A stretch of DNA of 64,000 bases, from positions 54,998 to 118,997 of the forward strand of contig JAUZNZ010000015.1 in the NCBI GenBank assembly GCA_030706735.1, in the 5' to 3' direction. This DNA is from Bacteroidota bacterium (GTDB taxonomy: Bacteria; Bacteroidota; Bacteroidia; Chitinophagales; Chitinophagaceae). The notes under the pieces were generated by a model, which saw only the letters and a program-made list of their open reading frames with translations, did no database searches and was not told where the DNA came from. Each line of letters starts with the position of its first letter. Position 1 is the first letter of the stretch. Below are positions 46,263 through 56,478 of the stretch, piece by piece. A program made the translations under genes and the position numbers.

Positions 46263-46904
46263 TTAAATATAGGTCGCATTCGTATTGATGAAGTTCACCA
46301 GGGACGCCGAGTTCTTTAACTTCAACTTTTTCAGGATGTTGTGCCGGTGCACTTCGACGGTCTTCAGGGAAATGTTGAGCCCGGAAGCGATCTCCTTGGA
46401 GGACAGGCCTTCTTTGATGAAATTAATGATCTGCATCTCTCTTTCGGTCAACGCATTGATATTCGGAGAATCTTCCTTTTCGTCGAGCAGCTGTTCCGAT
46501 ATGATATTTTTGATCTCGTCGCAGATGTATTTATTTCCATGATTGACCTCCAGGATGGCCTTGATCATTTCCTCCTTGGAAGAATTCTTGGTGACATATC
46601 CCCGGGCGCCCATCTGGAGCATTTTCTTCGCATAGGCCGGCTGGGAATGCATGGATACCCCGATCACCTTCGAACCGGGCGAGATCTTGCGGATCCGTTG
46701 GGTCGCCTCCAGGCCGGAGAACGGGGTCATATTGATATCCATCAGCACGATATGAGGGCGTTTTACTTTTGCCAGTTCAACCGCCTCCTGGGCATCTCCG
46801 CATTCGGCAATGACCTGGAAACGTGGATCGCTATTCAGGATATAGCTCCAGGTTTCCCTGATCAGCTTGTGGTCGTCGGCTATAAGAATATTGATCTTGC
46901 TCAT
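46263..46904 (-). CDS. NarL/LuxR-type response regulator, copy 2
   Basis: A 213-residue regulator with a receiver (phospho-Asp in IVLMDINMTP, about 55) and a LuxR HTH (LTEREMQIINFIKEGLSSKE then IASGLNISLKTVEVHRHNIL). It lies 18 bp downstream of the histidine kinase gene on the same strand and is thus its probable partner. It is highly similar in layout to copy 1 at 43197. Confidence 0.92.
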   Translation of the reverse strand: MSKINILIADDHKLIRETWSYILNSDPRFQVIAECGDAQEAVELAKVKRPHIVLMDINMTPFSGLEATQRIRKISPGSKVIGVSMHSQPAYAKKMLQMGARGYVTKNSSKEEMIKAILEVNHGNKYICDEIKNIISEQLLDEKEDSPNINALTEREMQIINFIKEGLSSKEIASGLNISLKTVEVHRHNILKKLKLKNSASLVNFINTNATYI

Positions 46905-46922
46905 AGTAGGTTGTTTTAAAGA

Positions 46923-49265
46923 TTATATGACAGGGACTTGAACCCTTAATTTGCATCCTTGGCCTGGCGCGGACATGATCGTCACCTTCCCTCCGAACAG
47001 GTCCGCCCTGCTCATAATGTTCGAAAGCCCTAACCCCTTCTTATTCTTCACCTTTTCCGGTAAAAAGCCCTTTCCGTCATCGGTGATCGTTAACTCGATC
47101 CGATTCTCCGTTTCATCGAGGGTCAGCTCGATGATCAGATTTTTTGCGGCCGCATGCTTAAGCACATTATTGACCTGTTCCTGGATGATACGGAATAGCA
47201 TCAACTTTTCCTTTTCACTGACCTTTTCGTCAAAGAGACCGACAGGATAAAATTCGACATGGATCGCCCGCGTCGTCCGGACGCTTTCCATCAAATCGCA
47301 GATCGAGGCGATCAGGCCCAGATCGCTGATGCTCGATGGCACCAGGGAACGGGAGATATTGCGTATCTCCTGGATCGCCTCGTGGATATTCTCCGCGCTC
47401 CGCGCAATCAGATGCGTCCGCTGCTTACGGTCGTTGCGGGCCAGCTCCAGGTATAATTTGGTCGTGGACAGGATCTGGTTGACATTATCGTGCAACTCCT
47501 TTCCGATCTCGGCCCGTTCTTTTTCCTGAGCGTCCACCATGGCCTGTGCGACCAGTTTTTGCTTGCTAAGCTCCTGCTTCAATAAGCGCGTCTCCATTTC
47601 CCGTTTCTCCGTGATATCCTGCATGGAACCCACCATCCGGATCGGTTTGTCGTCCTTGCCCAGGACCAGGAATCCGCGGTCGGAAACCAGCACGTACTTG
47701 CCGTCCGATCTCTTGAATCGATATTCCTCCAGCCAAAGGCCCTTGTTCCGGCCCTGGATGAACCCGGACAGACCGGTCATGATCCGTGCGTGATCGTCCG
47801 GATGCACATGGCTCTCCCAGAATTTCCGGGTCCGCACTTTCGGGCCGGGCCGATAGCCGAATTGCTGATAAAATCCTTCTCCCCAAAAGTATTGCCCCGT
47901 AGGGATGTCCCAATCCCAAATGGCGTCATTTGCGGCGCGCGTGGCCAGCATATACCGCTGATTGCTGATCCGGATCTCTTCTTCCGCGACATCGTTCTCC
48001 AGGATAAGGCGGATGAGGCTGCCTGCCCGTTCTACCATTTCGAGCTCGAGGTCCGTAGGCGATTTCGGAGATCGATAGTAGCTGGCAAAGGCCCCCAGTA
48101 CGTCCGCTTTGGCATTCAGAATGGGAAGGGACCAGGATGCCCTCAATCCGAACTGCATGGCCAATTCCCTGGCGCCAGCCCACAACGGATCCGTAGCGAT
48201 ATCCGTCACGATCACCCGCTCCTTTCGGTACATGGCCGTCCCGCAGCTGCCGGCGGCCGGTCCGATAGGCAGCCCGTCGATGGCATGCGTATAGATCGCG
48301 GGCAGCCTCGGCGAACTGAGATGACGAACGGATATCCCGTCATCATCCAGGGTCAGCACCGAACAATACATCTCCGGAAATATCTTTTCGACCCCTCTCA
48401 GAAAATACGTGACGATCGCCTGCACCGAGGTCTTCTTATTGGAATTCAGCTCCAGCACTTTTTTCTCCAGCGAAAGCATGGCCTCCCGCTTTTTCCGGAC
48501 GCTGATGTCCTTGAAATATACGCAGAGCCCTTCCGTAAACGGATAGACGCTGGTCTCGAGCCAGCGGTCCAAAAGTTCATCATATTCTTCGAAGCTGACT
48601 GTGACCTTTTTCTTCAGCGATTTGTGAAAAGCAAGCCAGGTCTCCGTGCCGACCATCGAGGGCATCTTCTCCCATAGAGAGGCGCCCATCATTGCGGCAG
48701 CGGAAAGTCCTGTGATGCGTTCGGTCTCGCGGTTCCAGCCTTTCACGCGGAATTTCCTGTCCAGCACGAAGAAGCCATCCGTAATGCTATCCACGATCCG
48801 ATCCGGCAGACCCGGATCCAGCGAGCTGCGGTTCGAAACGCTCCGTTCCGGCAGGCTTCGATCGATGGCATCATGATAGATCCGGACCCCGGTGAATTGC
48901 CAGCCTCCCCCTTCCGGATCATTAGCAGGCGTGGGTGTCCAACGGATGGTCATCGGCCGCATGCCGTTCCGGTCGATCTTCAAATCCCAGCTCAGCGGCA
49001 GGGCTGCCCGGGTCAATGCGGAGTGTTTGAATCCAGGGTCGGGCACGCCCAATTGCCGGAACACATCTATAATATTCTTTTCAAGATAATTATATATGTT
49101 ATTTTTTTGTAGTATACTTGTAAATCGGGGGCAGGCGGCCGTGATGGCCCCATCAGGAGCTGTTTCAATAAAATAAGGTTGAACAAACTGCTTTAGCGTA
49201 GGCACGGACTTTTTTGCACTACTTAGCATACAATATAATTGTCGGATTTTCACTTCACTGGACAC
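46923..49265 (-). CDS. Cytosolic PAS/GAF histidine kinase (HisKA_3)
   Basis: A 780-residue kinase without a membrane segment. PAS-like segments come first (about 20-240; GFFVLDRKFRVKGWNRETER), then a GAF domain (about 270-420), a PAS_3/PAC pair (DAIWDWDIPTGQYFWGEGFY, ending MVGSMQDITEKREME), the HisKA_3 dimerisation helix with catalytic His in EIGKELHDNVNQILSTTKLY, and a C-terminal HATPase with GKGFLPEKVKNKKGLGLSNI. It feeds the adjacent LuxR-type regulator. The signal is unknown but sensed in the cytosol. Confidence 0.9.
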   Translation of the reverse strand: MSSEVKIRQLYCMLSSAKKSVPTLKQFVQPYFIETAPDGAITAACPRFTSILQKNNIYNYLEKNIIDVFRQLGVPDPGFKHSALTRAALPLSWDLKIDRNGMRPMTIRWTPTPANDPEGGGWQFTGVRIYHDAIDRSLPERSVSNRSSLDPGLPDRIVDSITDGFFVLDRKFRVKGWNRETERITGLSAAAMMGASLWEKMPSMVGTETWLAFHKSLKKKVTVSFEEYDELLDRWLETSVYPFTEGLCVYFKDISVRKKREAMLSLEKKVLELNSNKKTSVQAIVTYFLRGVEKIFPEMYCSVLTLDDDGISVRHLSSPRLPAIYTHAIDGLPIGPAAGSCGTAMYRKERVIVTDIATDPLWAGARELAMQFGLRASWSLPILNAKADVLGAFASYYRSPKSPTDLELEMVERAGSLIRLILENDVAEEEIRISNQRYMLATRAANDAIWDWDIPTGQYFWGEGFYQQFGYRPGPKVRTRKFWESHVHPDDHARIMTGLSGFIQGRNKGLWLEEYRFKRSDGKYVLVSDRGFLVLGKDDKPIRMVGSMQDITEKREMETRLLKQELSKQKLVAQAMVDAQEKERAEIGKELHDNVNQILSTTKLYLELARNDRKQRTHLIARSAENIHEAIQEIRNISRSLVPSSISDLGLIASICDLMESVRTTRAIHVEFYPVGLFDEKVSEKEKLMLFRIIQEQVNNVLKHAAAKNLIIELTLDETENRIELTITDDGKGFLPEKVKNKKGLGLSNIMSRADLFGGKVTIMSAPGQGCKLRVQVPVI

Positions 49266-49383
49266 AGCCGCTAAGGTAAACCCCTAGCTCAGTTTAATAA
49301 TCCATTAACAAATTACTAAAACAGCGGGCATTAGCGCCTTCTTAAGCGGATATTTCCAGGTACACTAAGGGTTAATACCTAAG

Positions 49384-50760
49384 CTAATTTCCTGCTGTGG
49401 CTGCAGAATTCCATTTGGCCAGGCTTTGGCAACTTCTGTAATCCCCGGCGATCATGACATAGAAGGTGGGTATCTTGGAGGTAAACCATCTTTCCAGGGC
49501 TTGTTGCTTCTTTTCGTCCAGGGCGCGTGCCGCGATACGGTTATAGTCGTCTTTCAGGTTTTCCCGATGCGGGGCGGATTTGGAGAGCAGGAGCACGATG
49601 CGGACCCCTTTCTTACCCCGATCGTCCGTAAAGACGGTTGGTTTGGAATATTCTCCGGGTTTCAGGTTGGCATCCTTTAACAGCAGGACCATATCCTTAT
49701 CCAGTTGATCGATGGTCAGAAAGGTGGACCCGTCCCGGCCCATAACCTGACCCGCCATGGATTTCGCCACATCGTCGGTGCTATAGCGCGAGACGGCTTC
49801 GCCGAACCCGATAGTGCCGGCGATCAGCTGGGCGCGCACGGAATCCAGTTGCGCGACCGCCTCATCGATCTCGGGCTGGGTGATCTGGGGAATGATCAGG
49901 ATATGCCGGACGACCGCGATATCACCATTGCGGCTCACCATCTGAATGATATGGTAACCGAACTTGGTCTTGATGACCGGCGAGACCTGTCCTTCCTTAA
50001 GCCGGAAAGCCGTGGAGAAGAATACCGGGTCCCACATCTTGGCGTCATCCCGGCTGAGCTCGATCTGTCCGCCCTGCTGCTTGCTGCCCGGATCCATGGA
50101 ATAGAGCTCGGCCAGGGTCTCGAATTTTTTGGTACCGGCTTCCACGGCCTTTTTGTATTCGTTCAATTCGTCGATGGCCAGCTTTTCAATGTCGCGGCTG
50201 GCCTTGGGATAAACGATGATCTGATCCAATTGCAGTTCGGACTCATAGAGCCGGAGGCTGTCCTTGGGGATCTTCTCATAATATTCCTTTACTTCCGTGG
50301 GGGTGATCTTGATATCTTCGACGATATGGTTGCGTTCGGCCTGCGCGAGGCGCTGCTCGCGTATGGGCTGCCGAAAGTCTTCCTTGGCCTGGTAGACGGT
50401 CCGCTGGGCGATCTGCTCGAATTGCTCCTTCCCTCCATACAGGTTGATGAAATAGCGGATGCGCTGATCGATCTCGGCCTCCACTTCTTCATCGCTCACC
50501 GGCAGGGAATCCTTTTCCGCCTGCAATACCAGCGCCTTCTGCACGAGCATCTGGTCCAGAACCGAGCATTCATCCGGCAGGTTCACTCCGGGTGCGCCAT
50601 TCCGCTGCATGTCCGCGATCGCCGTCGTCAATTCGGACTTCAGGATGATCTTGTCGCCGACGATGCCGGCGATCTTATCGGCAACCACTCGTTGCTGCGC
50701 AAAGCCTGCGACAGTCATGAGCAGCAGTACAACGGGGAACAGGATGAATCTTTTGTTCAT
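49384..50760 (-). CDS. surA: SurA-like periplasmic peptidyl-prolyl isomerase
   Basis: A 458-residue exported chaperone for outer-membrane proteins. Signal peptide FILFPVVLLLMTVAGFAQ; N-terminal SurA helix region (VADKIAGIVGDKIILKSEL); two parvulin-type domains (LDQIIVYPKA ... GGQIELSRDD ... FGYHIIQM, and VRHILIIPQI ... YSTDDVAKSMAGQ). The ATG at 50760 gives the correct signal peptide; the frame is open to 50844. It is the last gene of the rimP-nusA-infB-surA row, 88 bp after infB. The second parvulin lacks the typical closing residues. Confidence 0.9.
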   Translation of the reverse strand: MNKRFILFPVVLLLMTVAGFAQQRVVADKIAGIVGDKIILKSELTTAIADMQRNGAPGVNLPDECSVLDQMLVQKALVLQAEKDSLPVSDEEVEAEIDQRIRYFINLYGGKEQFEQIAQRTVYQAKEDFRQPIREQRLAQAERNHIVEDIKITPTEVKEYYEKIPKDSLRLYESELQLDQIIVYPKASRDIEKLAIDELNEYKKAVEAGTKKFETLAELYSMDPGSKQQGGQIELSRDDAKMWDPVFFSTAFRLKEGQVSPVIKTKFGYHIIQMVSRNGDIAVVRHILIIPQITQPEIDEAVAQLDSVRAQLIAGTIGFGEAVSRYSTDDVAKSMAGQVMGRDGSTFLTIDQLDKDMVLLLKDANLKPGEYSKPTVFTDDRGKKGVRIVLLLSKSAPHRENLKDDYNRIAARALDEKKQQALERWFTSKIPTFYVMIAGDYRSCQSLAKWNSAATAGN

Positions 50761-50848
50761 ATATATGGAAAAAGTGCAGGTCAAAAGTAATCGGAATCCC
50801 GCGCAAGCGTCTGCGGGAAAGCCGGGATGACCCCTATTTAACAAAAGT

Positions 50849-53740
50849 TTAGAGCGTGCGCTTTACTTCCTCTTCTTCATAGGCCTCTACGATATCGCCT
50901 ATCTTGATGTCATTATAATTGCGGATGGTGAGGCCGCATTCCATGCCGGAAGCCACCTCCTTCACGTCGTCCTTGAAGCGCTTGAGCGAAGCCAGTTCGG
51001 CCGTGGCGCCTTCGCCGATCGGATAGATGACGATGCCGTCCCGTACGAGCCTCACCTTCGAGTTACGGAAGATCTTGCCTTCGAGCACATAGCAGCCGGC
51101 AACGGTCGCCTTGTCGAACTTGAAGACATTGCGCACCTCCACATTAGCCACCACCTTCTCCTGGATCTTCGGTTCGAGCATCCCTTCCATGGCGCTCTTT
51201 ACTTCTTCGATCGCATTATAGATGATGCTATACGTCTTGATTTCCACGCCCTCATTCTCTGCCAGCTTGGCGGCCTGCGAGGAGGGGCGCACGTTGAAGC
51301 CCACGATGACCGCATCCGAAGCCGTAGCCAGCAGCACGTCGCTTTCGGTGATGGCGCCCACTGCCTTGTGCACCACATGCACCGCGATCTCTTCGGTGGA
51401 CAGCTTCTGCAGCGAGTCGCTCAGCGCCTCGACCGAACCGTCCACGTCGCCCTTGATGATCAGGTTGAGCTCCTTGAAGTTGCCCAGCGCCAGGCGGCGT
51501 CCGATCTCATCGAGCGTAATATGCTTCTTGGTGCGGATGCCCTGTTCGCGCAGGATCTGGGCTCTCTTGTTGGCCACTTCCTTGGCTTCGCTCTCATCAT
51601 CGTAGACCCTGAATTTTTCCCCCGCCTGCGGCGCGCCGTTCAGGCCCAGGAGCAATACGGGAGTCGAGGGGGGAGCGTCTTCCACGCGCTTGTTGCGCTC
51701 GTTGAACATGGCTTTCACGCGTCCGTAGTATTGGCCCGATACCACGAGATCTCCACTGGCCAGGGTGCCATTCTGCACCAGTACCGTGGCGACATAGCCG
51801 CGTCCTTTATCGAGAGAGGCTTCGATCACGCTGCCGGAGCCTTCGCGGTCCGGATTGGCCTTGAGGTCGAGCAGTTCGGCCTCCAGGGCTATCTTTTCGA
51901 GGAGCAGGTCGACATTCAATCCCTGCTTCGCGGAGATCTCCTGGGATTGGAATTTCCCACCCCAGTCTTCCACGAGGATGTTCATCGAGGCCAGCTGTTC
52001 CTTTATCTTCTCGGGATTCGCCCCGTCCTTATCGATCTTATTGATGGCAAAGACCATCGGCAGGCCGGCTGCCTGCGCATGCGAGATGGCTTCCCGCGTC
52101 TGGGGCATGACCGCATCGTCGGCGGCGACCACGATGACCGCTACGTCGGCGGCCTTGGCGCCACGGGCGCGCATGGCCGTAAAGGCCTCGTGACCCGGCG
52201 TATCCAGGAAAGTGATCTTCTTGCCTGTTGCGCTCGTGACCTGGTAGGCCCCGATATGCTGGGTGATGCCTCCGGCCTCGCCGGCGACCACATTGGCGTT
52301 GCGGATATAGTCGAGCAGGGAGGTCTTCCCGTGATCGACGTGGCCCATGATGGTCACCACGGGCGACCGGGGCAACAGCTCTTCCGGGTCGTCCTCGATA
52401 TCCTCTTCTTCCATCTCCGCGGCATCGTCGATCCCGATGAACTCGACCACAAATCCGAATTCGCCCGCCACCAGTTCGATGACGTCCGCCTCCAGGCGCT
52501 GATTGATGGATACCATCATGCCCAGGCTCATACATTTGCTGATCACATCGGCATAGCTGCTGTCCATCAGGTTGGCGAGCTCGCTCACGCTGATGAATTC
52601 AGTGACCTGCAGCTTGTTATCGGTCATTTCCTCCGCGCCGGTCTGTTCGGCCATTTCATCGCGCTTGGCCCGACGGTATTTTGCTTTCAGGCTCTTTCCG
52701 CGGCCGCCGGAACCGGCCAGTTTGGCCTGGGTCTGCCTGATCTTTTCCTGAATTTCTTTCTTATCGATCTCCTTGGCTTCGCGCGGGCTGTGCCTGGTAT
52801 CGGGCCGGCGATTGCCGCCGCCTCCGGGGTGTGCTCCACCTCCGCCGGCGCGGTTATCATTTTTGCGAATGGGCAAGCGGGTCCCTCCGCCGGGCTTTTG
52901 TTCTCTGGCGCCGGGGCCACCGCCGCCGGGCATATGCGGTCTTCCGGTATCCTTCTTCTCGATGGGGATCCGTTTTCTCTTTCTTTTTTCTTCGGACGGC
53001 GACTTGGGCCGCGTATCATGATCCGCGGGCAGGTCGATCTTGCCGAGGATCTTGGGGCCTTCCAACTTGTCCGCCTTGATATTCTCGATGACGGGAGGCG
53101 CTTCCTCTTCGGCAGCGGCATGTTCGAGCCCGTTGCCGGCAACGGGCTCGCTTTCCTCCTGTTCGGCGGGCGCCGTACTTTTCTCCGTCTTCTTTTCCTT
53201 CACGGCTTCTGCCTTCTCCTCGACGGTCTCTTCGGCGACCTGTTCCGTCTCCGCTGTCTTCGCCTTTTTCGGGGCCGCCTTCTTGGGACGCGTGGAACTA
53301 TCGATGGCGGAAAGGTCTATTTTACTAAGCACCTTCGGGCCTTCCAGTTCGGGTGCGTCGATCTTGACGACTTCAGGCTCCGGCTTGCTCTCCACGATGG
53401 GAGGAAATGGCGAAACGACGGGCGCCTCGGCGACCGGCTCTTCCTTGACGGCAGGCTTCTTGATGATCTCCTTCTTGAAAATGACCGCCTCTTCTTCCTT
53501 CTTCTTCTTGCCCTCCAGGCTACCCTTGGGGAGATCGATCTGATCGCTCTTGATCTTGGCATTCTTGTCCCCCTGGAATTCCAGCTGGAGGGAACGGTAC
53601 ATTTCGTCCGTGAGCTTCGAGGTCGGCTTCAGGTCGTCCTTATTAAATCCCTTGCCCAGCAAAAAATCCACCAGGGTATCCTTCCCGATGTTGAATTCTT
53701 TGGCCGCGGCCATTAAACGTGGTGTCGTAGTTTCTGCCAT
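50849..53740 (-). CDS. infB: Translation initiation factor IF-2
   Basis: A 963-residue GTPase that brings initiator tRNA to the 30S subunit. A long charged N-terminal part (Glu/Lys/Pro-rich, then Gly/Arg-rich to about 340) precedes IF2_N. The G domain has [15 protein letters not shown] (G1), DTPGHEAFT (G3), [12 protein letters not shown] (G4), followed by domains II-IV (ending [19 protein letters not shown]). Downstream of nusA by 56 bp in the conserved rimP-nusA-infB order. Confidence 0.97.
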   Translation of the reverse strand: MAETTTPRLMAAAKEFNIGKDTLVDFLLGKGFNKDDLKPTSKLTDEMYRSLQLEFQGDKNAKIKSDQIDLPKGSLEGKKKKEEEAVIFKKEIIKKPAVKEEPVAEAPVVSPFPPIVESKPEPEVVKIDAPELEGPKVLSKIDLSAIDSSTRPKKAAPKKAKTAETEQVAEETVEEKAEAVKEKKTEKSTAPAEQEESEPVAGNGLEHAAAEEEAPPVIENIKADKLEGPKILGKIDLPADHDTRPKSPSEEKRKRKRIPIEKKDTGRPHMPGGGGPGAREQKPGGGTRLPIRKNDNRAGGGGAHPGGGGNRRPDTRHSPREAKEIDKKEIQEKIRQTQAKLAGSGGRGKSLKAKYRRAKRDEMAEQTGAEEMTDNKLQVTEFISVSELANLMDSSYADVISKCMSLGMMVSINQRLEADVIELVAGEFGFVVEFIGIDDAAEMEEEDIEDDPEELLPRSPVVTIMGHVDHGKTSLLDYIRNANVVAGEAGGITQHIGAYQVTSATGKKITFLDTPGHEAFTAMRARGAKAADVAVIVVAADDAVMPQTREAISHAQAAGLPMVFAINKIDKDGANPEKIKEQLASMNILVEDWGGKFQSQEISAKQGLNVDLLLEKIALEAELLDLKANPDREGSGSVIEASLDKGRGYVATVLVQNGTLASGDLVVSGQYYGRVKAMFNERNKRVEDAPPSTPVLLLGLNGAPQAGEKFRVYDDESEAKEVANKRAQILREQGIRTKKHITLDEIGRRLALGNFKELNLIIKGDVDGSVEALSDSLQKLSTEEIAVHVVHKAVGAITESDVLLATASDAVIVGFNVRPSSQAAKLAENEGVEIKTYSIIYNAIEEVKSAMEGMLEPKIQEKVVANVEVRNVFKFDKATVAGCYVLEGKIFRNSKVRLVRDGIVIYPIGEGATAELASLKRFKDDVKEVASGMECGLTIRNYNDIKIGDIVEAYEEEEVKRTL

Positions 53741-53796
53741 ATGATAAATATAGAATAAAGCCGGCTTTTCGCTCCCGTCGCACGGTCAGCAACCGC

Positions 53797-55044
53797 TTAT
53801 TCCTTCTCGAATTCTTCTTTCAGCACCCTCCTGACCTCATCGATGGTGCCCTTTTCCAGGTCCGTCCTCCGTTCCAGCTCCTCGGCGGTCAGATCCAGGA
53901 CGCTGCGTGCCGTATCACAACCGATCCGCTTCAGTTCGTCGATCACCCAGGTCTCGATCTCATCGCTGAACTCTTCCAGGTCGATATCGAATTCCTCGGG
54001 CTCGCCCTCGTTGTCACGGAAGACGTCGATCGTATATCCTGTCAATTCTTGCGCCAATTTGATATTGACCCCCTTGCGTCCGATGGCCAGGGATACCTGG
54101 TCTGGCTTTAAATAGACATTTGCATGCTGCTTTTCGCTGTCCAGGTCCATCGTCGTTATTTTGGACGGGGTCAGGGAGCGCTGGATCAGGAGCTGCACAT
54201 TATTGGTCCAATTGATGACGTCGATATTCTCATTCTTCAGCTCGCGGACGATCCCATGGATGCGGCTCCCTTTCATGCCTACGCAGGCGCCTACCGGGTC
54301 GATCCGGTCGTCATAGGATTCCACGGCTACCTTGGCCCTTTCGCCGGGCTCGCGGACGATCTTCTTGATCACGATCAGCCCGTCGAAGATCTCAGGCACC
54401 TCGATCTCCAGCAGTTTGGAAAGGAACAGGGGGCTGGTGCGGGACAGGATGATCACGGGGGAATTATTCTTCAACTCCACCTTCCTGACCACCGCGCGGA
54501 TCGTTTCTCCCTTTTTGAAGTAATCCTGGGGGATTTGTTCCGACTTGGGCAGGATCAGCTCGCTGCCTTCTTCGTCCAGGAGCAGGATCTCTTTTTTCCA
54601 TACCTGGTAAACCTCGGCGCTCACGATCTCGCCTACCCGCTCATTATATTTTTTGACCAGCACATTCTTCTTCAGGTCCCCGATGCGGCTCGCCAGGGTC
54701 TGCTTGGCGGCCAGGATGGCGCGACGGCCAAAATCCAGTATCTCGATCTCTTCATACAGTTCTTCCCCGACCTCGAAGTCCGGCGCGATCCGGGTCGCGT
54801 CCTTATAGGCGATCTCCGCCAGCGGGTCGTTCACCGCGCCGTCTTCCACGATCATGCGGCGGCGCACGATTTCCAGGTCGCCTTTTTCAGCATTCACGAT
54901 CACGTCAAAGTTCTCGTCGCTGCCGTATTTCTTGCGCAACAAGGTTTTGAACACATCTTCGACGACCTTCATCATCGTGGGTCGGTCGATATTTTCGGCT
55001 TCCTTGAAGTCCTGGAAGGCTTCAATCAAATTAATACTGGCCAT
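53797..55044 (-). CDS. nusA: Transcription elongation/termination factor NusA
   Basis: A 415-residue protein with an N-terminal RNA polymerase-binding domain, S1 domain (NERVGEIVSAEVYQVWKKE), KH domains (KVAVESYDDRIDPVGACVGM then KGSRI) with GRKGVNIKLAQELTGY, and a short C-terminal acidic tail with one helix-hairpin-helix-like repeat. It tunes pausing and termination. It lies 38 bp after rimP and before infB. Confidence 0.96.
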   Translation of the reverse strand: MASINLIEAFQDFKEAENIDRPTMMKVVEDVFKTLLRKKYGSDENFDVIVNAEKGDLEIVRRRMIVEDGAVNDPLAEIAYKDATRIAPDFEVGEELYEEIEILDFGRRAILAAKQTLASRIGDLKKNVLVKKYNERVGEIVSAEVYQVWKKEILLLDEEGSELILPKSEQIPQDYFKKGETIRAVVRKVELKNNSPVIILSRTSPLFLSKLLEIEVPEIFDGLIVIKKIVREPGERAKVAVESYDDRIDPVGACVGMKGSRIHGIVRELKNENIDVINWTNNVQLLIQRSLTPSKITTMDLDSEKQHANVYLKPDQVSLAIGRKGVNIKLAQELTGYTIDVFRDNEGEPEEFDIDLEEFSDEIETWVIDELKRIGCDTARSVLDLTAEELERRTDLEKGTIDEVRRVLKEEFEKE

Positions 55045-55082
55045 AACGCATTAGTTTAAAAATCCGCAACCGGGCGGACCTG

Positions 55083-55550
55083 TTAAAAGACTACTTGAAT
55101 TTTTGTTGTTTTTATGTTATCAAATAAAAAGGTGTTGTTCACCACTTCCTTTTTTTTGTTCTTGCCGCGGGTCTCCTCAATGATGATACCGTCCTCCCCT
55201 ACTTCCAACAGCCGGCCTTCCTTCTTCGAGCCGTCCTGCAACAGCAACTCCACCTTCCGCCCGATATTCTTCCTGTACTGCCGCAGCAGTTTGAGCGGCT
55301 CGTCCAGCCCGGGAGAAGAAACCTCCAGGGAAAAATCGTCCCCGGGGAACAATCCCGACGCCTCAAATTGCTTGTAAAGAGCCCTGTTGACCTGCACGCA
55401 TTTTTCGATCGGGATCCCATGGTCGCCGTCCAGAAAAACCTTGACATTATTTGTCGGCTTGATCCGGACATCCACCAGGAAATACCCGGGCTCATCCGCC
55501 AGCAGGGCCTGCACCATGCCCTCCACCGCCTTGATCGTTTCGTTGACCAT
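55083..55550 (-). CDS. rimP: Ribosome maturation factor RimP
   Basis: A 155-residue factor for 30S maturation, first gene of the nusA operon. DFSLEVSSPGLDEPLKLLRQY is the RimP signature. The start at 55550 (MVNETIKAVEGM) is preferred over the ATG at 55595, because the intervening codons form the leader hairpin and lie 10 bp from the promoter box. It is divergent from the holin-like gene. Confidence 0.93.
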   Translation of the reverse strand: MVNETIKAVEGMVQALLADEPGYFLVDVRIKPTNNVKVFLDGDHGIPIEKCVQVNRALYKQFEASGLFPGDDFSLEVSSPGLDEPLKLLRQYRKNIGRKVELLLQDGSKKEGRLLEVGEDGIIIEETRGKNKKKEVVNNTFLFDNIKTTKIQVVF

Positions 55551-55584
55551 AGAAAATAAAGCAGGGAACGTCCCCGTTCCCTGC
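55551..55584 (-). terminator. Leader hairpin plus T-tract immediately before rimP (attenuator-like)
   Basis: GCAGGGAACG and CGTTCCCTGC (55561-55570, 55575-55584) are perfect 10-bp arms with a 4-nt loop. On the minus strand TTTATTTTCT follows and runs straight into the ATG at 55550. It looks like a rho-independent terminator located in the 5' leader of rimP-nusA-infB. Confidence 0.7.
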
Positions 55585-55604
55585 TGTTGCTTCATTTACC
55601 ATGG

Positions 55605-55635
55605 CAAATGTACGACAAATACACTTTCTACCAAA
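55605..55635 (-). promoter_or_regulatory. Promoter of the rimP-nusA-infB operon
   Basis: Minus strand TTTG (55635-55632), 19 bp, then TACATTTG (55612-55605): exact match to TTTG-N19-TAnnTTTG. The hairpin lies about 20 nt downstream. Confidence 0.8.
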
Positions 55636-55692
55636 AACGCCTCAAAAGGTTTACAAAAAATTTTTATAGTACTTTTATTGAAAGATCACCCC

Positions 55693-56085
55693 ATGAGCCA
55701 GCCAGACAATCTAGGCGCATTTTTCTCTGAGAATAAAGCCTTATTGATCGAATACATAGAGACCCGGATGGAGATCTATCGCCTGCAGAGCCTTCGCCTG
55801 TTCGCCAAATCGGCCGGATATTTTGCCTGGATCATCGTATCCCTTTTCCTCGCCTTCCTGATCCTGCTGTTTAGCGGTCTGGTGCTCGGTTTCTGGGTCT
55901 CCGGATTGGTGCATAGCTATACCCTCGGATTCGGGTTGGTCGTACTGCTTCTCCTGGTCATTTTCATCCTCCTGGCCGTACTCCGGCGTTCACTATTCGT
56001 AAATCCTGCTATTCAAAGCATTATCCAGCGTTCGCGGGATGAGGTGCGGGATGGCGACGAAGAAGAAGAGGAGGGACGCCGATGA
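55693..56085 (+). CDS. Holin-like (phage holin/Holin-X superfamily) membrane protein
   Basis: A 130-residue protein with a charged N-terminal helix (MSQPDNLGAFFSENKALLIE), two membrane segments (about 42-65 and 75-100) and a strongly acidic C-terminus (RDGDEEEEEG). This pattern fits the housekeeping holin-X-like proteins of Bacteroidota rather than a phage lysis gene; no other phage gene is nearby. ATGA overlap with the next gene indicates translational coupling. Confidence 0.75.
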   Translation: MSQPDNLGAFFSENKALLIEYIETRMEIYRLQSLRLFAKSAGYFAWIIVSLFLAFLILLFSGLVLGFWVSGLVHSYTLGFGLVVLLLLVIFILLAVLRRSLFVNPAIQSIIQRSRDEVRDGDEEEEEGRR

Positions 56086-56402
56086 GCGCAAATAATAAAA
56101 GGAAATCCCAAAGCCTGGATTCGCTCGAAAGGGAGATCCTGGTACTTCGCCGGAAAGCAAAGCAGCTGGAAGGAAAAATGGACGAGAACCTCGACTATTT
56201 TCAGCAGCATTCCGGTTCTCTCTTTATCCGATCCCTTTTGCCGCGACGGTTGGAGGGGGAACTGGGCAGTGGTAACCCCATCCTGGATAGTATCCTGAAG
56301 AACGAGCGTTTGCAAAAGGTCCTGATCCGCCTGGCCGACAAACTCGCGGACAAGCTAGGCGACGGACTTAACTGGTTGGTAGACAGGGTATTCAAAAAAT
56401 AA
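56082..56402 (+). CDS. Hypothetical coiled-coil protein
   Basis: A 106-residue, basic, helical protein. About residues 12-40 (SLDSLEREILVLRRKAKQLE) form a probable coiled coil; the C-terminal half is amphipathic (LIRLADKLADKLGDGLNWLV). Its start overlaps the holin-like gene by 4 bp, which suggests a shared envelope role. Family not recognised. Confidence 0.7.
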   Translation: MSANNKRKSQSLDSLEREILVLRRKAKQLEGKMDENLDYFQQHSGSLFIRSLLPRRLEGELGSGNPILDSILKNERLQKVLIRLADKLADKLGDGLNWLVDRVFKK

Positions 56403-56478
56403 TCACCCGCCGTGGCGTAGCTTTTTTAAGGAAGTCTTTAACAAAGCCCCGCCGAATTTGTAATAACTTCGCCACTGC

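Noticed and set aside
51368..53716. 782-codon open frame on the plus strand opposite infB
   Set aside because: The length is striking, but the peptide is a His/Asp/Leu-rich shadow of IF-2 codons on the other strand, with no promoter or family match.
55693..56402. Possible prophage lysis module (holin-like protein plus small partner)
   Set aside because: No endolysin, integrase or structural phage genes are near, and holin-X-like proteins are normal chromosomal genes in this phylum.
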